32,485 nucleotides of DNA from Candidatus Latescibacterota bacterium (GTDB lineage: Bacteria > Latescibacterota > MWCZ01), in the NCBI GenBank assembly GCA_029547385.1, contig JAKPPK010000447.1, forward strand, positions 1 through 32,485, read 5' to 3'. The notes below the pieces were generated by a model. That model had not been told where the DNA came from and searched no databases. It worked only from the letters and a program-made list of their open reading frames with translations. A program made the position numbers and the translations under genes. Positions 10,877 through 19,321 of the stretch are shown piece after piece (the stretch's first letter is position 1; every line of letters begins with the position of its first letter).

Positions 10877-11632
10877 ATGCGACGCCGAATCGTGGCGGGC
10901 AACTGGAAAATGAACAAAACGGCTGCAGAAGCGGCTGCTCTCGTGGGCGAACTGCGGCCTCTCGTGTCGGACGTCAGCAATGTTGACGTCGTCGTGTGTC
11001 CGCCGTTCACCGCGCTGGCTGCTGTTGCACCGGCGCTCGTGGGAACGAATATCGAACTCGGCGCACAGAACATGCACTGGGAAAAGAATGGGGCCTACAC
11101 CGGCGAGGTGTCCGCGGAAATGCTGCTCACTCTCGGGTGCCGGTACGTGATCCTTGGCCATTCTGAACGCCGCCAGTACTTCCACGAGACAAACTCCGAA
11201 ATCAACAAAAAGGTGAAAGCGGCGTTGGCTGCGGGACTTACGCCTATCCTCTGTGTGGGTGAAACGCTCGAGGAACGGGAAGACGGCCAGACCGAAACGA
11301 TCGTCAAGGAGCATGTTACGGGAGGCCTTCTGGGGCTTTCGCCGGACCAGGTGGGCAAAGTCGTGATCGCGTACGAACCAGTATGGGCAATCGGCACGGG
11401 AAAAACGGCCACTCCGGATCAGGCACAGGCAGTACACGCGTTCATTCGCAACGTTCTGAAACAAATCTCGAACTCGGCAATTGCAGACACCGTCCGGATT
11501 CAGTACGGCGGCAGCATGAAACCGGAAAACGCGAAAGAGCTCATGGGAAAGCCGGACATAGACGGCGGGCTCATCGGTGGAGCTGCGCTCAAGGCGGACT
11601 CCTTTGCGGCTATAGTGAAAGCGGCTGTCTGA
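10877..11632 (+). CDS. tpiA: triosephosphate isomerase
   Basis: MRRRIVAGNWKMNKT, YVILGHSERRQYF, AYEPVWAIGTGKTATP, IQYGGSMKPEN, GGLIGGAALKADSF. Confidence 0.97.
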   Translation: MRRRIVAGNWKMNKTAAEAAALVGELRPLVSDVSNVDVVVCPPFTALAAVAPALVGTNIELGAQNMHWEKNGAYTGEVSAEMLLTLGCRYVILGHSERRQYFHETNSEINKKVKAALAAGLTPILCVGETLEEREDGQTETIVKEHVTGGLLGLSPDQVGKVVIAYEPVWAIGTGKTATPDQAQAVHAFIRNVLKQISNSAIADTVRIQYGGSMKPENAKELMGKPDIDGGLIGGAALKADSFAAIVKAAV

Positions 11633-11672
11633 CCACCGAGAGACGCCGGACTTGGAAAAGAGGCGTGCCAAC

Positions 11673-12044
11673 ATGATATTTTTGAAAATCCTTTTTGTGG
11701 CGGTCTGTCTGTTCCTGATGTTGTCCATCTTGCTCCAATCGGGAAAAGGCGAAGGATTGTCCGGAACGTTCGGAGGATCCTCACAGTTCATGGGTGGACG
11801 CGCAGCTGCCACGTTTCTGACCAAGACGACGACCGCTCTCGCAGCGACGTTCATGTTGCTGTGTGTCGTGATTAGCATATTGGGCAAAAGCGCGGTCACA
11901 GTGCCGGAAGGGCAATCGGAGGCCCAGCGCCGCCTGTCGGAGACGGCGCCCGCCCAGGTTGCGCCGAGTCCACAGGCTCCGTCGCAGGCACCCCAGGGAA
12001 GACCCGCGCCGGTTCCGACGACAACCCCCGGAGGACCTCAGTAA
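11673..12044 (+). CDS. secG: protein translocase subunit SecG
   Basis: MIFLKILFVAVCLFLMLSILLQSGKGEGLSGTFGG...GGRAAATFLTKTTTALAATFMLLCVVISIL: two TM segments and the SecG LLQxGKGxGLS..FGG core; downstream of tpiA as in many bacteria. Confidence 0.9.
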   Translation: MIFLKILFVAVCLFLMLSILLQSGKGEGLSGTFGGSSQFMGGRAAATFLTKTTTALAATFMLLCVVISILGKSAVTVPEGQSEAQRRLSETAPAQVAPSPQAPSQAPQGRPAPVPTTTPGGPQ

Positions 12045-12060
12045 CAGAGACACACCGCGT

Positions 12061-12148
12061 GCGGAAGTGGTGGAATTTGGTAGACACGTAGCGTTGAGGG
12101 CGCTATGCTCGTTAGGGCGTGCCGGTTCAAGTCCGGCCTTCCGCACCA
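12061..12148 (+). tRNA. tRNA-Leu (anticodon GAG), CCA encoded
   Basis: Acceptor gcggaag/cttccgc + A + CCA; anticodon stem tagcg-TTGAGGG-cgcta; long variable arm; T-arm ccggttcaagtccgg. Confidence 0.93.
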
Positions 12149-12159
12149 TATCTTCTGGA

Positions 12160-12195
12160 CCCCCGTTGCCGGCTGGGTAACGGGGGTTTCGTTTT
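12160..12195 (+). terminator. Rho-independent terminator after tRNA-Leu
   Basis: cccccgtt ... aacggggg followed by tttcgtttt. Confidence 0.75.
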
Positions 12196-12303
12196 CGGAC
12201 CAGGTGCATGCAATGTGAACCGGGATAGATATTCGACGTTTCGGTGTATGTATAAAGAGTGGAAACTGCCGCTGGTGAAGCACCCACGGAGGAATGTCCG
12301 CAG

Positions 12304-13302
12304 GTGAGCGTTCTGAGACGAAGAAAATGGGTGGCAAAGAGCCTGTTGAGTAGTGCGGCTGCAATCTTGCTCGTGATGGGCTGCGGCCATGCACCTGAGG
12401 TCCGTGTTGCGCCTGCACCTGAGGGGGAGAGTGGTGAACTTGCCTCTGACGTCGATTTTACGCACGCGTATCTGGATCTTGGAACCCGGTACTATGAAGC
12501 GCAGCGATTTGCAGACGCCATCGAGCAGTTTCGGTTTGCGCTTGAATTGAATCCCTGCTCCGATGAGGCGCACGCCCTCATAGGCATGTCGAATTACCGT
12601 CTCGGCAAACGAGAACTGGCCGAACGGAGTTTCCGTCGCGCACTGCAATTGAATTCCCGAAATCTCCTCGCTCAGAACGGCCTCGCCCTGGTCTCGAATG
12701 ATGAGCGAGAGCGTGCCGCGGCACTGGAATCAGCCATTACGTACAATCCTGACGTGCCTGAACTCCGGAACAATCTCTGCTTCATGTATGTGCAGAGCGG
12801 CGATGTCGAACGTGCGATCCAGGAATGCGAAGCCTCTGTCCGCCTCGATAGCGCCAACGCCTACTCCCGATACAATCTCGGATACGCCTACCAACGACAG
12901 GGGCGGTTCGAAGAGGCTCTGGAGCAGTACCGTCGTGCCCTTGAGATTCGCGCGGAGTGGGCACGAGTTCTGAACAACATCGGCCTGGTGCATTACTACC
13001 GGAGCGAGCTTTCGAATGCCGTGGAGTATTATCGCCGCGCGATCGCCGCGGAAGGGAGCGAAGCGATATACCATTACAACCTCGCACTCGCGTACGAAGC
13101 CATCGGTGTTCGCCTTGCCTCGGCGGAACTGCGGGGAGAACCAGCACGCAACGTGTACGGAGTTGCCGCGGATACGGACTGGAGAGAGATGCTTCGCGAA
13201 GCGGCGAGCGAATACAGCACCTACCTCGAGCTTGCACCGGGGGTATCCGACGCACAGCGGATCCGCGCGAAGGTCGCGGAACTGCGGGCGCGAGCCGGTT
13301 GA
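12304..13302 (+). CDS. TPR-repeat lipoprotein
   Basis: Likely GTG start (VSVLRRRKWVAKSLLSSAAAILLVMGCGHAPEV, lipobox LVMGC); TPR units (ALELNPCSDEAHALIGMSNYRLGKRELAERSFRRALQLNSRN; AYSRYNLGYAYQRQGRFEEALEQYRRALEI). Confidence 0.8.
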   Translation: MSVLRRRKWVAKSLLSSAAAILLVMGCGHAPEVRVAPAPEGESGELASDVDFTHAYLDLGTRYYEAQRFADAIEQFRFALELNPCSDEAHALIGMSNYRLGKRELAERSFRRALQLNSRNLLAQNGLALVSNDERERAAALESAITYNPDVPELRNNLCFMYVQSGDVERAIQECEASVRLDSANAYSRYNLGYAYQRQGRFEEALEQYRRALEIRAEWARVLNNIGLVHYYRSELSNAVEYYRRAIAAEGSEAIYHYNLALAYEAIGVRLASAELRGEPARNVYGVAADTDWREMLREAASEYSTYLELAPGVSDAQRIRAKVAELRARAG

Positions 13303-13312
13303 GGGCGCAGGT

Positions 13313-15160
13313 ATGCGAAACCGGATCCTGATTGCCCCATTGACAGGGACTTCGGGTATACCCTCCATCTCCTTTGGATGCCCGCACTTCTGCGTGGCGG
13401 CGATTGTGGCCGTCCTGATCTCGTGCTTCCTCGCGAATCCCGCATCGGCGCAGGGCTCCAGTTCCGGCTTCAATCCCGACGCGGAACTCGCCAGACTGCG
13501 GTCCACACGTGCGAATTTGGAGCGCGTACAGCGCATGTTTTACCTTGGCGAGCTCACCGCGAACTCAGGTCGGGAAGACGTTGCACAAAACGCGTACGGG
13601 GATGTCCTTTCAACGTTTGAAAGGCTTTCAGGGAACGCACGTTCTCTTGCGCTTCCCTATGCAGCTCAATCAGCGCTTTCGCTTGCCGCGATGACGCACG
13701 TTGCCTACCGGGACTCCCCTCTGCGCTTGGAGCGGTACGCGGCAGACAGCGCGCAACGCGCGGCGCTCCTCGTTCGTACCAGAGAAGCCTACAACAGAGC
13801 GTTGGAATTCCACTACGCGCGGGCAACGTTTGAGGCGCTCTTTTTCCGCGCGTATGCGCTGCAGGAATGGAACACCGGCGGCCTCGACTACGCCGCGGAA
13901 CGACAACCGGGAACTGAACTCCTCGAGCAGACCATACGCGACCTGAATCTCTCCCGGCAGCTATTGGATCAGGCGATCAGAGAACACCAGCAGATACTCC
14001 ATCTCGCGGATTCCCTTGGATTTTCGGGTGGCACCGGGGATCGGGACGTGAGCGAGTGGGTTTCCCTTGCACGGGAACAACTCGCCGCCATACCGCAGCA
14101 GCGGGATTCCCTCGTCGCGCGCGAAGAAGCGCTGCAGACAATTTACATTGAGCGCCGGGCCAGCCGGTGGTTGGCTCGTGCAGAACCGCTTCTCTGGGAG
14201 AAAGTCACGGATCTCGCACGCCGGGATGCAAGGATTGCGGATCCTTTCTTCGATTTTGTGTTACAGAGTAGAATGGTCAACGATGTGTTCCGCCCCTACA
14301 TTTTTGGCCCCTCGGGTTTCCTTCAGGCGCATGACCAGGCCCGCAAAGGCGCGCAGACGGTGCGCTCCGAGGAGTGGATGGCGGAGCGGTTCGCCTGGCG
14401 GCGAAGGCAGGAATGGCGAGACGGCGAGATCGCAATGAGGCTGTCGAGGGAAGGGTTGCGCCACCTGCTCCGGTCACCGGAAATGGTCGACAGTGTTGTT
14501 GTGATGCTTCGAACTGCTGCGGATAGCCTCCCCGGAGAGGCAAGAATAGCTCTTTCCAGGGCGGCGCCACAGCCTCCGCAAATCCGGATGCCGGACCTTC
14601 CAGACCTCGGAGGGGTGGATCCACGGCTTCTTTCAGGTGAAGAACACGCGGCAAAACTGGATGAATACCAGCGCTACGTCACCCGGATGGATTCCGTAAG
14701 CCGTCAGATCGAGGCCTACAGAGCTGCCGTGCGGAGCTTCTCTGAAACGGTCGCGGCGTATGTCGGGCAGCCGCTTCCTTCCGCCGCAGATCGATACCTG
14801 CGTGTCAGAAGGGCACTCCGGGCGACGGAAACGTTGTTGCTCGATACGTTGTCAGCACTGGTATTGGAACAGACGCGTTCCGCACTGGAGCGGTCTCGTC
14901 TCGCGGCAGGCTGGGCGCCTCCGGGGGAAGTATCGGCTTCGATGCAACAGACGATAGCTGATCACGCTCAGACGACGTCCCAGAACTTGCGCCTTGCGGC
15001 GGCCATATCGCGTGAACAGGCTGCCCGGTACCGCGTGGAGGTCTCCCGGCTGCGGCAGACGCCGCTCCGTGACGATCTGGCGGAGACGGCGGCAACTCTG
15101 GAACGCTTCGCCGGAACGCTGGAACAGCAGGCGGCCTTGTTTGCAATGGGAACCGGCTGA
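13313..15160 (+). CDS. hypothetical secreted, largely alpha-helical/coiled-coil protein
   Basis: ATG at 13313 (MRNRILIAPLTGTSG...FCVAAIVAVLISCFLANPASAQGSSS signal peptide); about 10 nt after the TPR lipoprotein stop; A/R/E/L-rich helical sequence throughout. Confidence 0.65.
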   Translation: MRNRILIAPLTGTSGIPSISFGCPHFCVAAIVAVLISCFLANPASAQGSSSGFNPDAELARLRSTRANLERVQRMFYLGELTANSGREDVAQNAYGDVLSTFERLSGNARSLALPYAAQSALSLAAMTHVAYRDSPLRLERYAADSAQRAALLVRTREAYNRALEFHYARATFEALFFRAYALQEWNTGGLDYAAERQPGTELLEQTIRDLNLSRQLLDQAIREHQQILHLADSLGFSGGTGDRDVSEWVSLAREQLAAIPQQRDSLVAREEALQTIYIERRASRWLARAEPLLWEKVTDLARRDARIADPFFDFVLQSRMVNDVFRPYIFGPSGFLQAHDQARKGAQTVRSEEWMAERFAWRRRQEWRDGEIAMRLSREGLRHLLRSPEMVDSVVVMLRTAADSLPGEARIALSRAAPQPPQIRMPDLPDLGGVDPRLLSGEEHAAKLDEYQRYVTRMDSVSRQIEAYRAAVRSFSETVAAYVGQPLPSAADRYLRVRRALRATETLLLDTLSALVLEQTRSALERSRLAAGWAPPGEVSASMQQTIADHAQTTSQNLRLAAAISREQAARYRVEVSRLRQTPLRDDLAETAATLERFAGTLEQQAALFAMGTG

Positions 15161-15170
15161 ACGGCGACCG

Positions 15171-15219
15171 GAACAGAACGCCTGTTCTTATCCTGTCTCG
15201 TCAGGCAGGTTGCCTGCCA
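15171..15219. terminator. two hairpins between convergent genes (bidirectional terminator candidate)
   Basis: gaacag-aacgc-ctgttc (15171-15187) and ggcagg-ttg-cctgcc (15204-15218) in the short gap between convergent ORFs. Confidence 0.45.
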
Positions 15220-15221
15220 AC

Positions 15222-16346
15222 TCAAGACCCGATTTGCGTCGGCGGCCCCAGTTCCTCCAGAAGGTCCCCGATCCTTCGTACCAGGTCGATGTCACCATTC
15301 GGGGGAACCTGATCGGCGCCCGCCAACACCAATCCCCTCTCCTCGCCCAGCACCGCTACCACTCTCTTGGCAAACGACAGAACCCAGTCGCGCTCGAAAG
15401 GCGGCGCAAACATTGCCGACGGTATCCCACCCCAGATTATCGTGTTCGGACTCGATGCGTCGCGGATCTGCTCGAGAGTGAGGTCACCTACCGGCGCCGG
15501 AACCACTGACTCAGGAAAGTCGATACCAGCCGCGACAAGGTCGGCGAACAGGTGGCCCAGCGTACCGTCGATGTGGCATCCGACTACTTTCCCGGAGGCG
15601 TGCAGCGCGGCCACACGTTCCCTGTAGTAATCCCTGCTGAAGCGTCTCCAGAGGCCGCCCACCGCCTCTGCAGAGAGGTTGTCGGGGATCTCCACCACCG
15701 GGTACGGCGCCGCGCATGTCAGGCGGTACAGCTCGTCTTCCGCCCTGCGCATGGCGTCGAGGGTTGCCTCCACCTCCGCCGGTGCGTCGGCAACAAGATA
15801 CGCCAGATTGTTCACCCCGCACCATTCCGCCACCAGAGCGGCCAGCGGCGTGCGGGGCGTCAACGGTACCCCGAGCCCGTCGTCTCCCCAGTGAGCGTCG
15901 CATGCCACAACGGCATCGTAGTTCGGCGAGTAGGAAGCACCCTGATACCACGCAACAACTACCCGCAGATCGTCGGCTGTTTTCACCGGATACTCGAGGA
16001 TTGCCGACGAAAAGGAATCCTCGCAACGCTGTGTTACGCTCGTAAGCGATCCTTCCGGAGAACGAAAAACCCGAAGGGTTTTGCCGTCGCCGATATCCTT
16101 CTCTTCGATCGAAAAAAGTGTCGGGTCTCGCTCGATGGTGACCAAGGGCGGTGTGAAGAGGTAGACACCTACTCGGAGGTCGCGATGAAGTTGCAGTAAC
16201 CCTTCACTGCCCCGGTACTTCGCCTCCAATGTTCCCGCTTGCGTGGTCCCGTGCTGGTAGTACGTAAGATCGGTGAACCACGGCACCGCATCCGGAATAC
16301 CGCCGCGCAACACTGTCATTGCTCGCTCGCGAAGCGTCATCCTCAT
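15222..16346 (-). CDS. uroporphyrinogen decarboxylase (URO-D)/methyltransferase-family protein
   Basis: MRMTLRERAMTVLRGGIPDAVPWFTDLTYY..., GKVVGCHIDGTLGHLFADLVAAGIDFPESVVPAPVGDLTLEQIRDASS..IIWGGIPS; URO-D-like fold signature (H-D-G / G-I-P region). Confidence 0.7.
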   Translation of the reverse strand: MRMTLRERAMTVLRGGIPDAVPWFTDLTYYQHGTTQAGTLEAKYRGSEGLLQLHRDLRVGVYLFTPPLVTIERDPTLFSIEEKDIGDGKTLRVFRSPEGSLTSVTQRCEDSFSSAILEYPVKTADDLRVVVAWYQGASYSPNYDAVVACDAHWGDDGLGVPLTPRTPLAALVAEWCGVNNLAYLVADAPAEVEATLDAMRRAEDELYRLTCAAPYPVVEIPDNLSAEAVGGLWRRFSRDYYRERVAALHASGKVVGCHIDGTLGHLFADLVAAGIDFPESVVPAPVGDLTLEQIRDASSPNTIIWGGIPSAMFAPPFERDWVLSFAKRVVAVLGEERGLVLAGADQVPPNGDIDLVRRIGDLLEELGPPTQIGS

Positions 16347-16391
16347 TCCCTCCAGGCATACAGATTGAGGCGGTACTGAGCGCACGAGATC

Positions 16392-16416
16392 AAAAAGGGG
16401 CGGGAAACGCGCCCTT
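16392..16416 (-). terminator. terminator downstream of half-length carB
   Basis: Minus strand: AAGGGCG-CGTTTCC-CGCCCCTTTTTG, imperfect GC-rich stem with one bulge, followed by a T tract. Confidence 0.55.
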
Positions 16417-16514
16417 CGTTCATTCCGAAAGCCGCATGCCTTCGCTTCAGGTTGCTAACCGATGGGAACCCGGTCGGTCCAGGATGTGGCTATGACGTCG
16501 CGCGAAGCCATCTG

Positions 16515-17966
16515 TCACGTCGCGAAGGTGCGCAACTGGGCCGAGAAGTCCACGATCTCCTTCATATTGCGCAGGAACCAGGGGTCGATCTTTGTCAGCT
16601 CCGCCACATCTTCCACTGTGAAACCGGCTTCGAAGGCAGCCTGAATCTGGAACAACCTTGCTGGCGTGGGGACGGGAAGGTTTGCTTTCAAAAACGCCAC
16701 GGCATCGTCCGCCGGTACCCCGGCGTCTTTCCCGTCCGATCCCAGCCCGTGTCGGTCGATTTCGAGTGATCTCAGGCCCTTCTGCAGCGCTTCCTTGAAT
16801 GTTCTGCCGATGGCCATTGTCTCGCCGACCGATTTCATCTGGATTCCCAACCGGGGTTCCGCACCGGGGAATTTCTCGAATGCCCACCGGGGAATCTTGA
16901 CGACGCAGTAATCGATGGTGGGTTCGAACGAAGCGGGAGTAACCTTGGTGATGTCGTTCGGGATTTCGTCCAATGTGTATCCCACTGCCAGCATGGCGGC
17001 GATTTTGGCGATGGGGAATCCGGTGGCCTTCGACGCAAGAGCAGAAGACCTGCTGACGCGAGGATTCATCTCGATAATCACCATGCGTCCGGTTGCGGGG
17101 TCGACGGCGAACTGGACATTCGACCCGCCGGTTTCAACGCCGATTTCACGGATGACGGCGATTGCGGCGTCTCTCATGCACTGGTACTCTTTGTCGGTCA
17201 GTGTCTGCGCGGGTGCCACAGTGATGGAATCGCCAGTATGAATACCCATCGGGTCCAGGTTTTCTATCGAGCAGATGATGACGACGTTGTCCGCAAGGTC
17301 TCGCATCACCTCCAGTTCGTACTCTTTCCAGCCGATGATCGATTCCTCGATAAGGACCTCGTGAATGGGACTGAGCTCGAGACCGTTTGAAACGACGTCG
17401 CCGAATTCCTCCGTGTTGTACGCGATCCCTCCCCCAGTTCCTCCGAGTGTATAGGATGGTCGGATTATTGCCGGGAAACCCGTAGTTTCGACTATCTTCC
17501 GGGCTTCTGCGAGGGAGTACGCGTACCCACTCCGCGGCAGGTCGACACCGATTCTGCGCATCGCCTCGCGAAACAGCTTGCGGTCTTCCGCTTTGTGAAT
17601 GGCTTCCAGCTTCGCACCTATCAACTCGACACCATGCTTCTCCAATACGCCGCTTTCGGCCAGTTCCACTGCCGTGTTGAGAGCCGTCTGGCCTCCGACG
17701 GTGGGCAGCAATGCATCCGGTTTCTCGCGCTCGATGATTTTCGCGCACACGTCAGCAGTGATAGGCTCTATATAGGTGCGGTTTGCGAAATCCGGGTCCG
17801 TCATGATGGTTGCAGGGTTGCTGTTGACGAGGATCACCTCATACCCCTGAGTTCTCAGTGCCCTGCATGCCTGAGTACCCGAGTAGTCAAACTCGCACGC
17901 CTGACCGATTACTATCGGGCCGGACCCGATAAGCATTATTCGGTGAATGTCTGTTCTTCGCGGCAT
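16515..17966 (-). CDS. carB: carbamoyl-phosphate synthase large subunit, N-terminal half only
   Basis: [99 protein letters not shown]; ends at 483 aa, before the second ATP-grasp half. Confidence 0.9.
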   Translation of the reverse strand: MPRRTDIHRIMLIGSGPIVIGQACEFDYSGTQACRALRTQGYEVILVNSNPATIMTDPDFANRTYIEPITADVCAKIIEREKPDALLPTVGGQTALNTAVELAESGVLEKHGVELIGAKLEAIHKAEDRKLFREAMRRIGVDLPRSGYAYSLAEARKIVETTGFPAIIRPSYTLGGTGGGIAYNTEEFGDVVSNGLELSPIHEVLIEESIIGWKEYELEVMRDLADNVVIICSIENLDPMGIHTGDSITVAPAQTLTDKEYQCMRDAAIAVIREIGVETGGSNVQFAVDPATGRMVIIEMNPRVSRSSALASKATGFPIAKIAAMLAVGYTLDEIPNDITKVTPASFEPTIDYCVVKIPRWAFEKFPGAEPRLGIQMKSVGETMAIGRTFKEALQKGLRSLEIDRHGLGSDGKDAGVPADDAVAFLKANLPVPTPARLFQIQAAFEAGFTVEDVAELTKIDPWFLRNMKEIVDFSAQLRTFAT

Positions 17967-17979
17967 GATTCCTCGTTTG

Positions 17980-18642
17980 TCATCGGTGCCGGTACGCTCT
18001 GACCCATTCGATCGTCACTCCCGCACCTATCGTCTCGTCCGTGCGCATGTCGAGGGTGATTCCGGGCGGATTCCCGACGCCGAACGCCGCCTGGTACCGA
18101 ACCTCGACTGCCCCCCGCCAACGCGGAGATTCGTGGAACACATACCCTATTCCGGCACGCCCGATAAGGTCGAACACGCGTGCGCCGAATCCACCCGAAA
18201 CGGTATCCTGCACTACGTAATAGCCGTAAGGCGACCAGGGAGCGTCCACCTTACGCTCGTCGTACACGATGCGCCCTTCCGGGAGACGGCGGGTGCCGAA
18301 GCCGATCCCGGCGAACCCGTACAATCGCTCGGCGCCAAACGCGCGGGGAAAAATCACGTCGCCGGCGACACTCCCGTGATGTACGACGGCCGGCAACGTA
18401 TCGCTGGCAGACACCAGCATGGTGTATGCCGTTGACACGCGGTAGTCCACTGACGAGGAGCCGAAACGCAAACCCGCCTCCAATGCGGGGGACCCGCCAT
18501 ACGCCTTACCCATGGAGTTCACCGGATACGCAGCCTGCTCACACACGTAGTATGAAGACACTGCGGCTTCAGGAGTGCTCACGAGGCCTGCAATGCCAAT
18601 CAGCACTCCGGCGATCGCCCGGAGTACCTGGAATCGCGGCAT
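17980..18642 (-). CDS. hypothetical outer-membrane beta-barrel-like protein with signal peptide
   Basis: [30 protein letters not shown] signal-like N-terminus; alternating beta-strand pattern ([13 protein letters not shown]..., [27 protein letters not shown]); SD aaggag upstream of ATG 18642. Confidence 0.5.
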   Translation of the reverse strand: MPRFQVLRAIAGVLIGIAGLVSTPEAAVSSYYVCEQAAYPVNSMGKAYGGSPALEAGLRFGSSSVDYRVSTAYTMLVSASDTLPAVVHHGSVAGDVIFPRAFGAERLYGFAGIGFGTRRLPEGRIVYDERKVDAPWSPYGYYVVQDTVSGGFGARVFDLIGRAGIGYVFHESPRWRGAVEVRYQAAFGVGNPPGITLDMRTDETIGAGVTIEWVRAYRHR

Positions 18643-18654
18643 CGCACCCACTCC

Positions 18655-19188
18655 TTAACGAAGGAATCTGTACGTGAAGACGGCTATCGCCGAGAGGAGA
18701 AGGATCCCGTAGGCCACCCGCAATGCCCACACCGCCAGTTTGCGCGCGACCTTGCGTCGCCTTGGATACGGGAGAATGTTCGAACGGGAAACGGGACCCG
18801 TGTCGCTCGCGCCACGTGCGCCACTCTGAGGGAATCTTTCCTTCCCGACGCGTGATGGGACACTCGGGTCGACCGCTGCAAGTGCATCGAGCACGAGCAG
18901 TTTCAACCTTGCGGCCCGGTGCGCAAGCATGTCGTGAGGCGACCAGGCCATCCACTGGTCTATCTCCTCACTCAGTTCCGCGGCAGAATCGAGACGAAGG
19001 CCCAGTTGTCTGAACATCTTCAGTCGCCGCTGCATCTCCTGCCGCTTTGATTCGTCACGCGTTTGTGCCGCTATTCTTTCGCACGAGTCAAGAAACTGAA
19101 GGACATCCTTCCGAATGGCATCCTCGGGCAGAGAAATCAGGTACGATTCCTCAATCAACTCATCGACTCTGGTGCGCGTATCCGTCAT
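18655..19188 (-). CDS. hypothetical tail-anchored membrane protein
   Basis: MTDTRTRVDELIEESYLISLPEDAIRKDVLQFLDSCERIAAQ... charged helical body, single C-terminal TM (LAVWALRVAYGILLLSAIAVFTYRFLR). Confidence 0.5.
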   Translation of the reverse strand: MTDTRTRVDELIEESYLISLPEDAIRKDVLQFLDSCERIAAQTRDESKRQEMQRRLKMFRQLGLRLDSAAELSEEIDQWMAWSPHDMLAHRAARLKLLVLDALAAVDPSVPSRVGKERFPQSGARGASDTGPVSRSNILPYPRRRKVARKLAVWALRVAYGILLLSAIAVFTYRFLR

Positions 19189-19321
19189 TGGTGCTGCCTC
19201 TTCAATCCGGTACACCGGGCACAAAAGAATGTACGCCACGGGCGGCAAAACGGTCAAGCTGACGCCCTTTGTATGAGCATCGTCGCCGCGCTACCTTAGT
19301 CGAAGGGGAAAGGAGACGCCG

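Noticed and set aside
10844-11899. 351-aa minus-strand ORF
   Set aside because: Antisense to tpiA and secG, which have clear family motifs on the plus strand.
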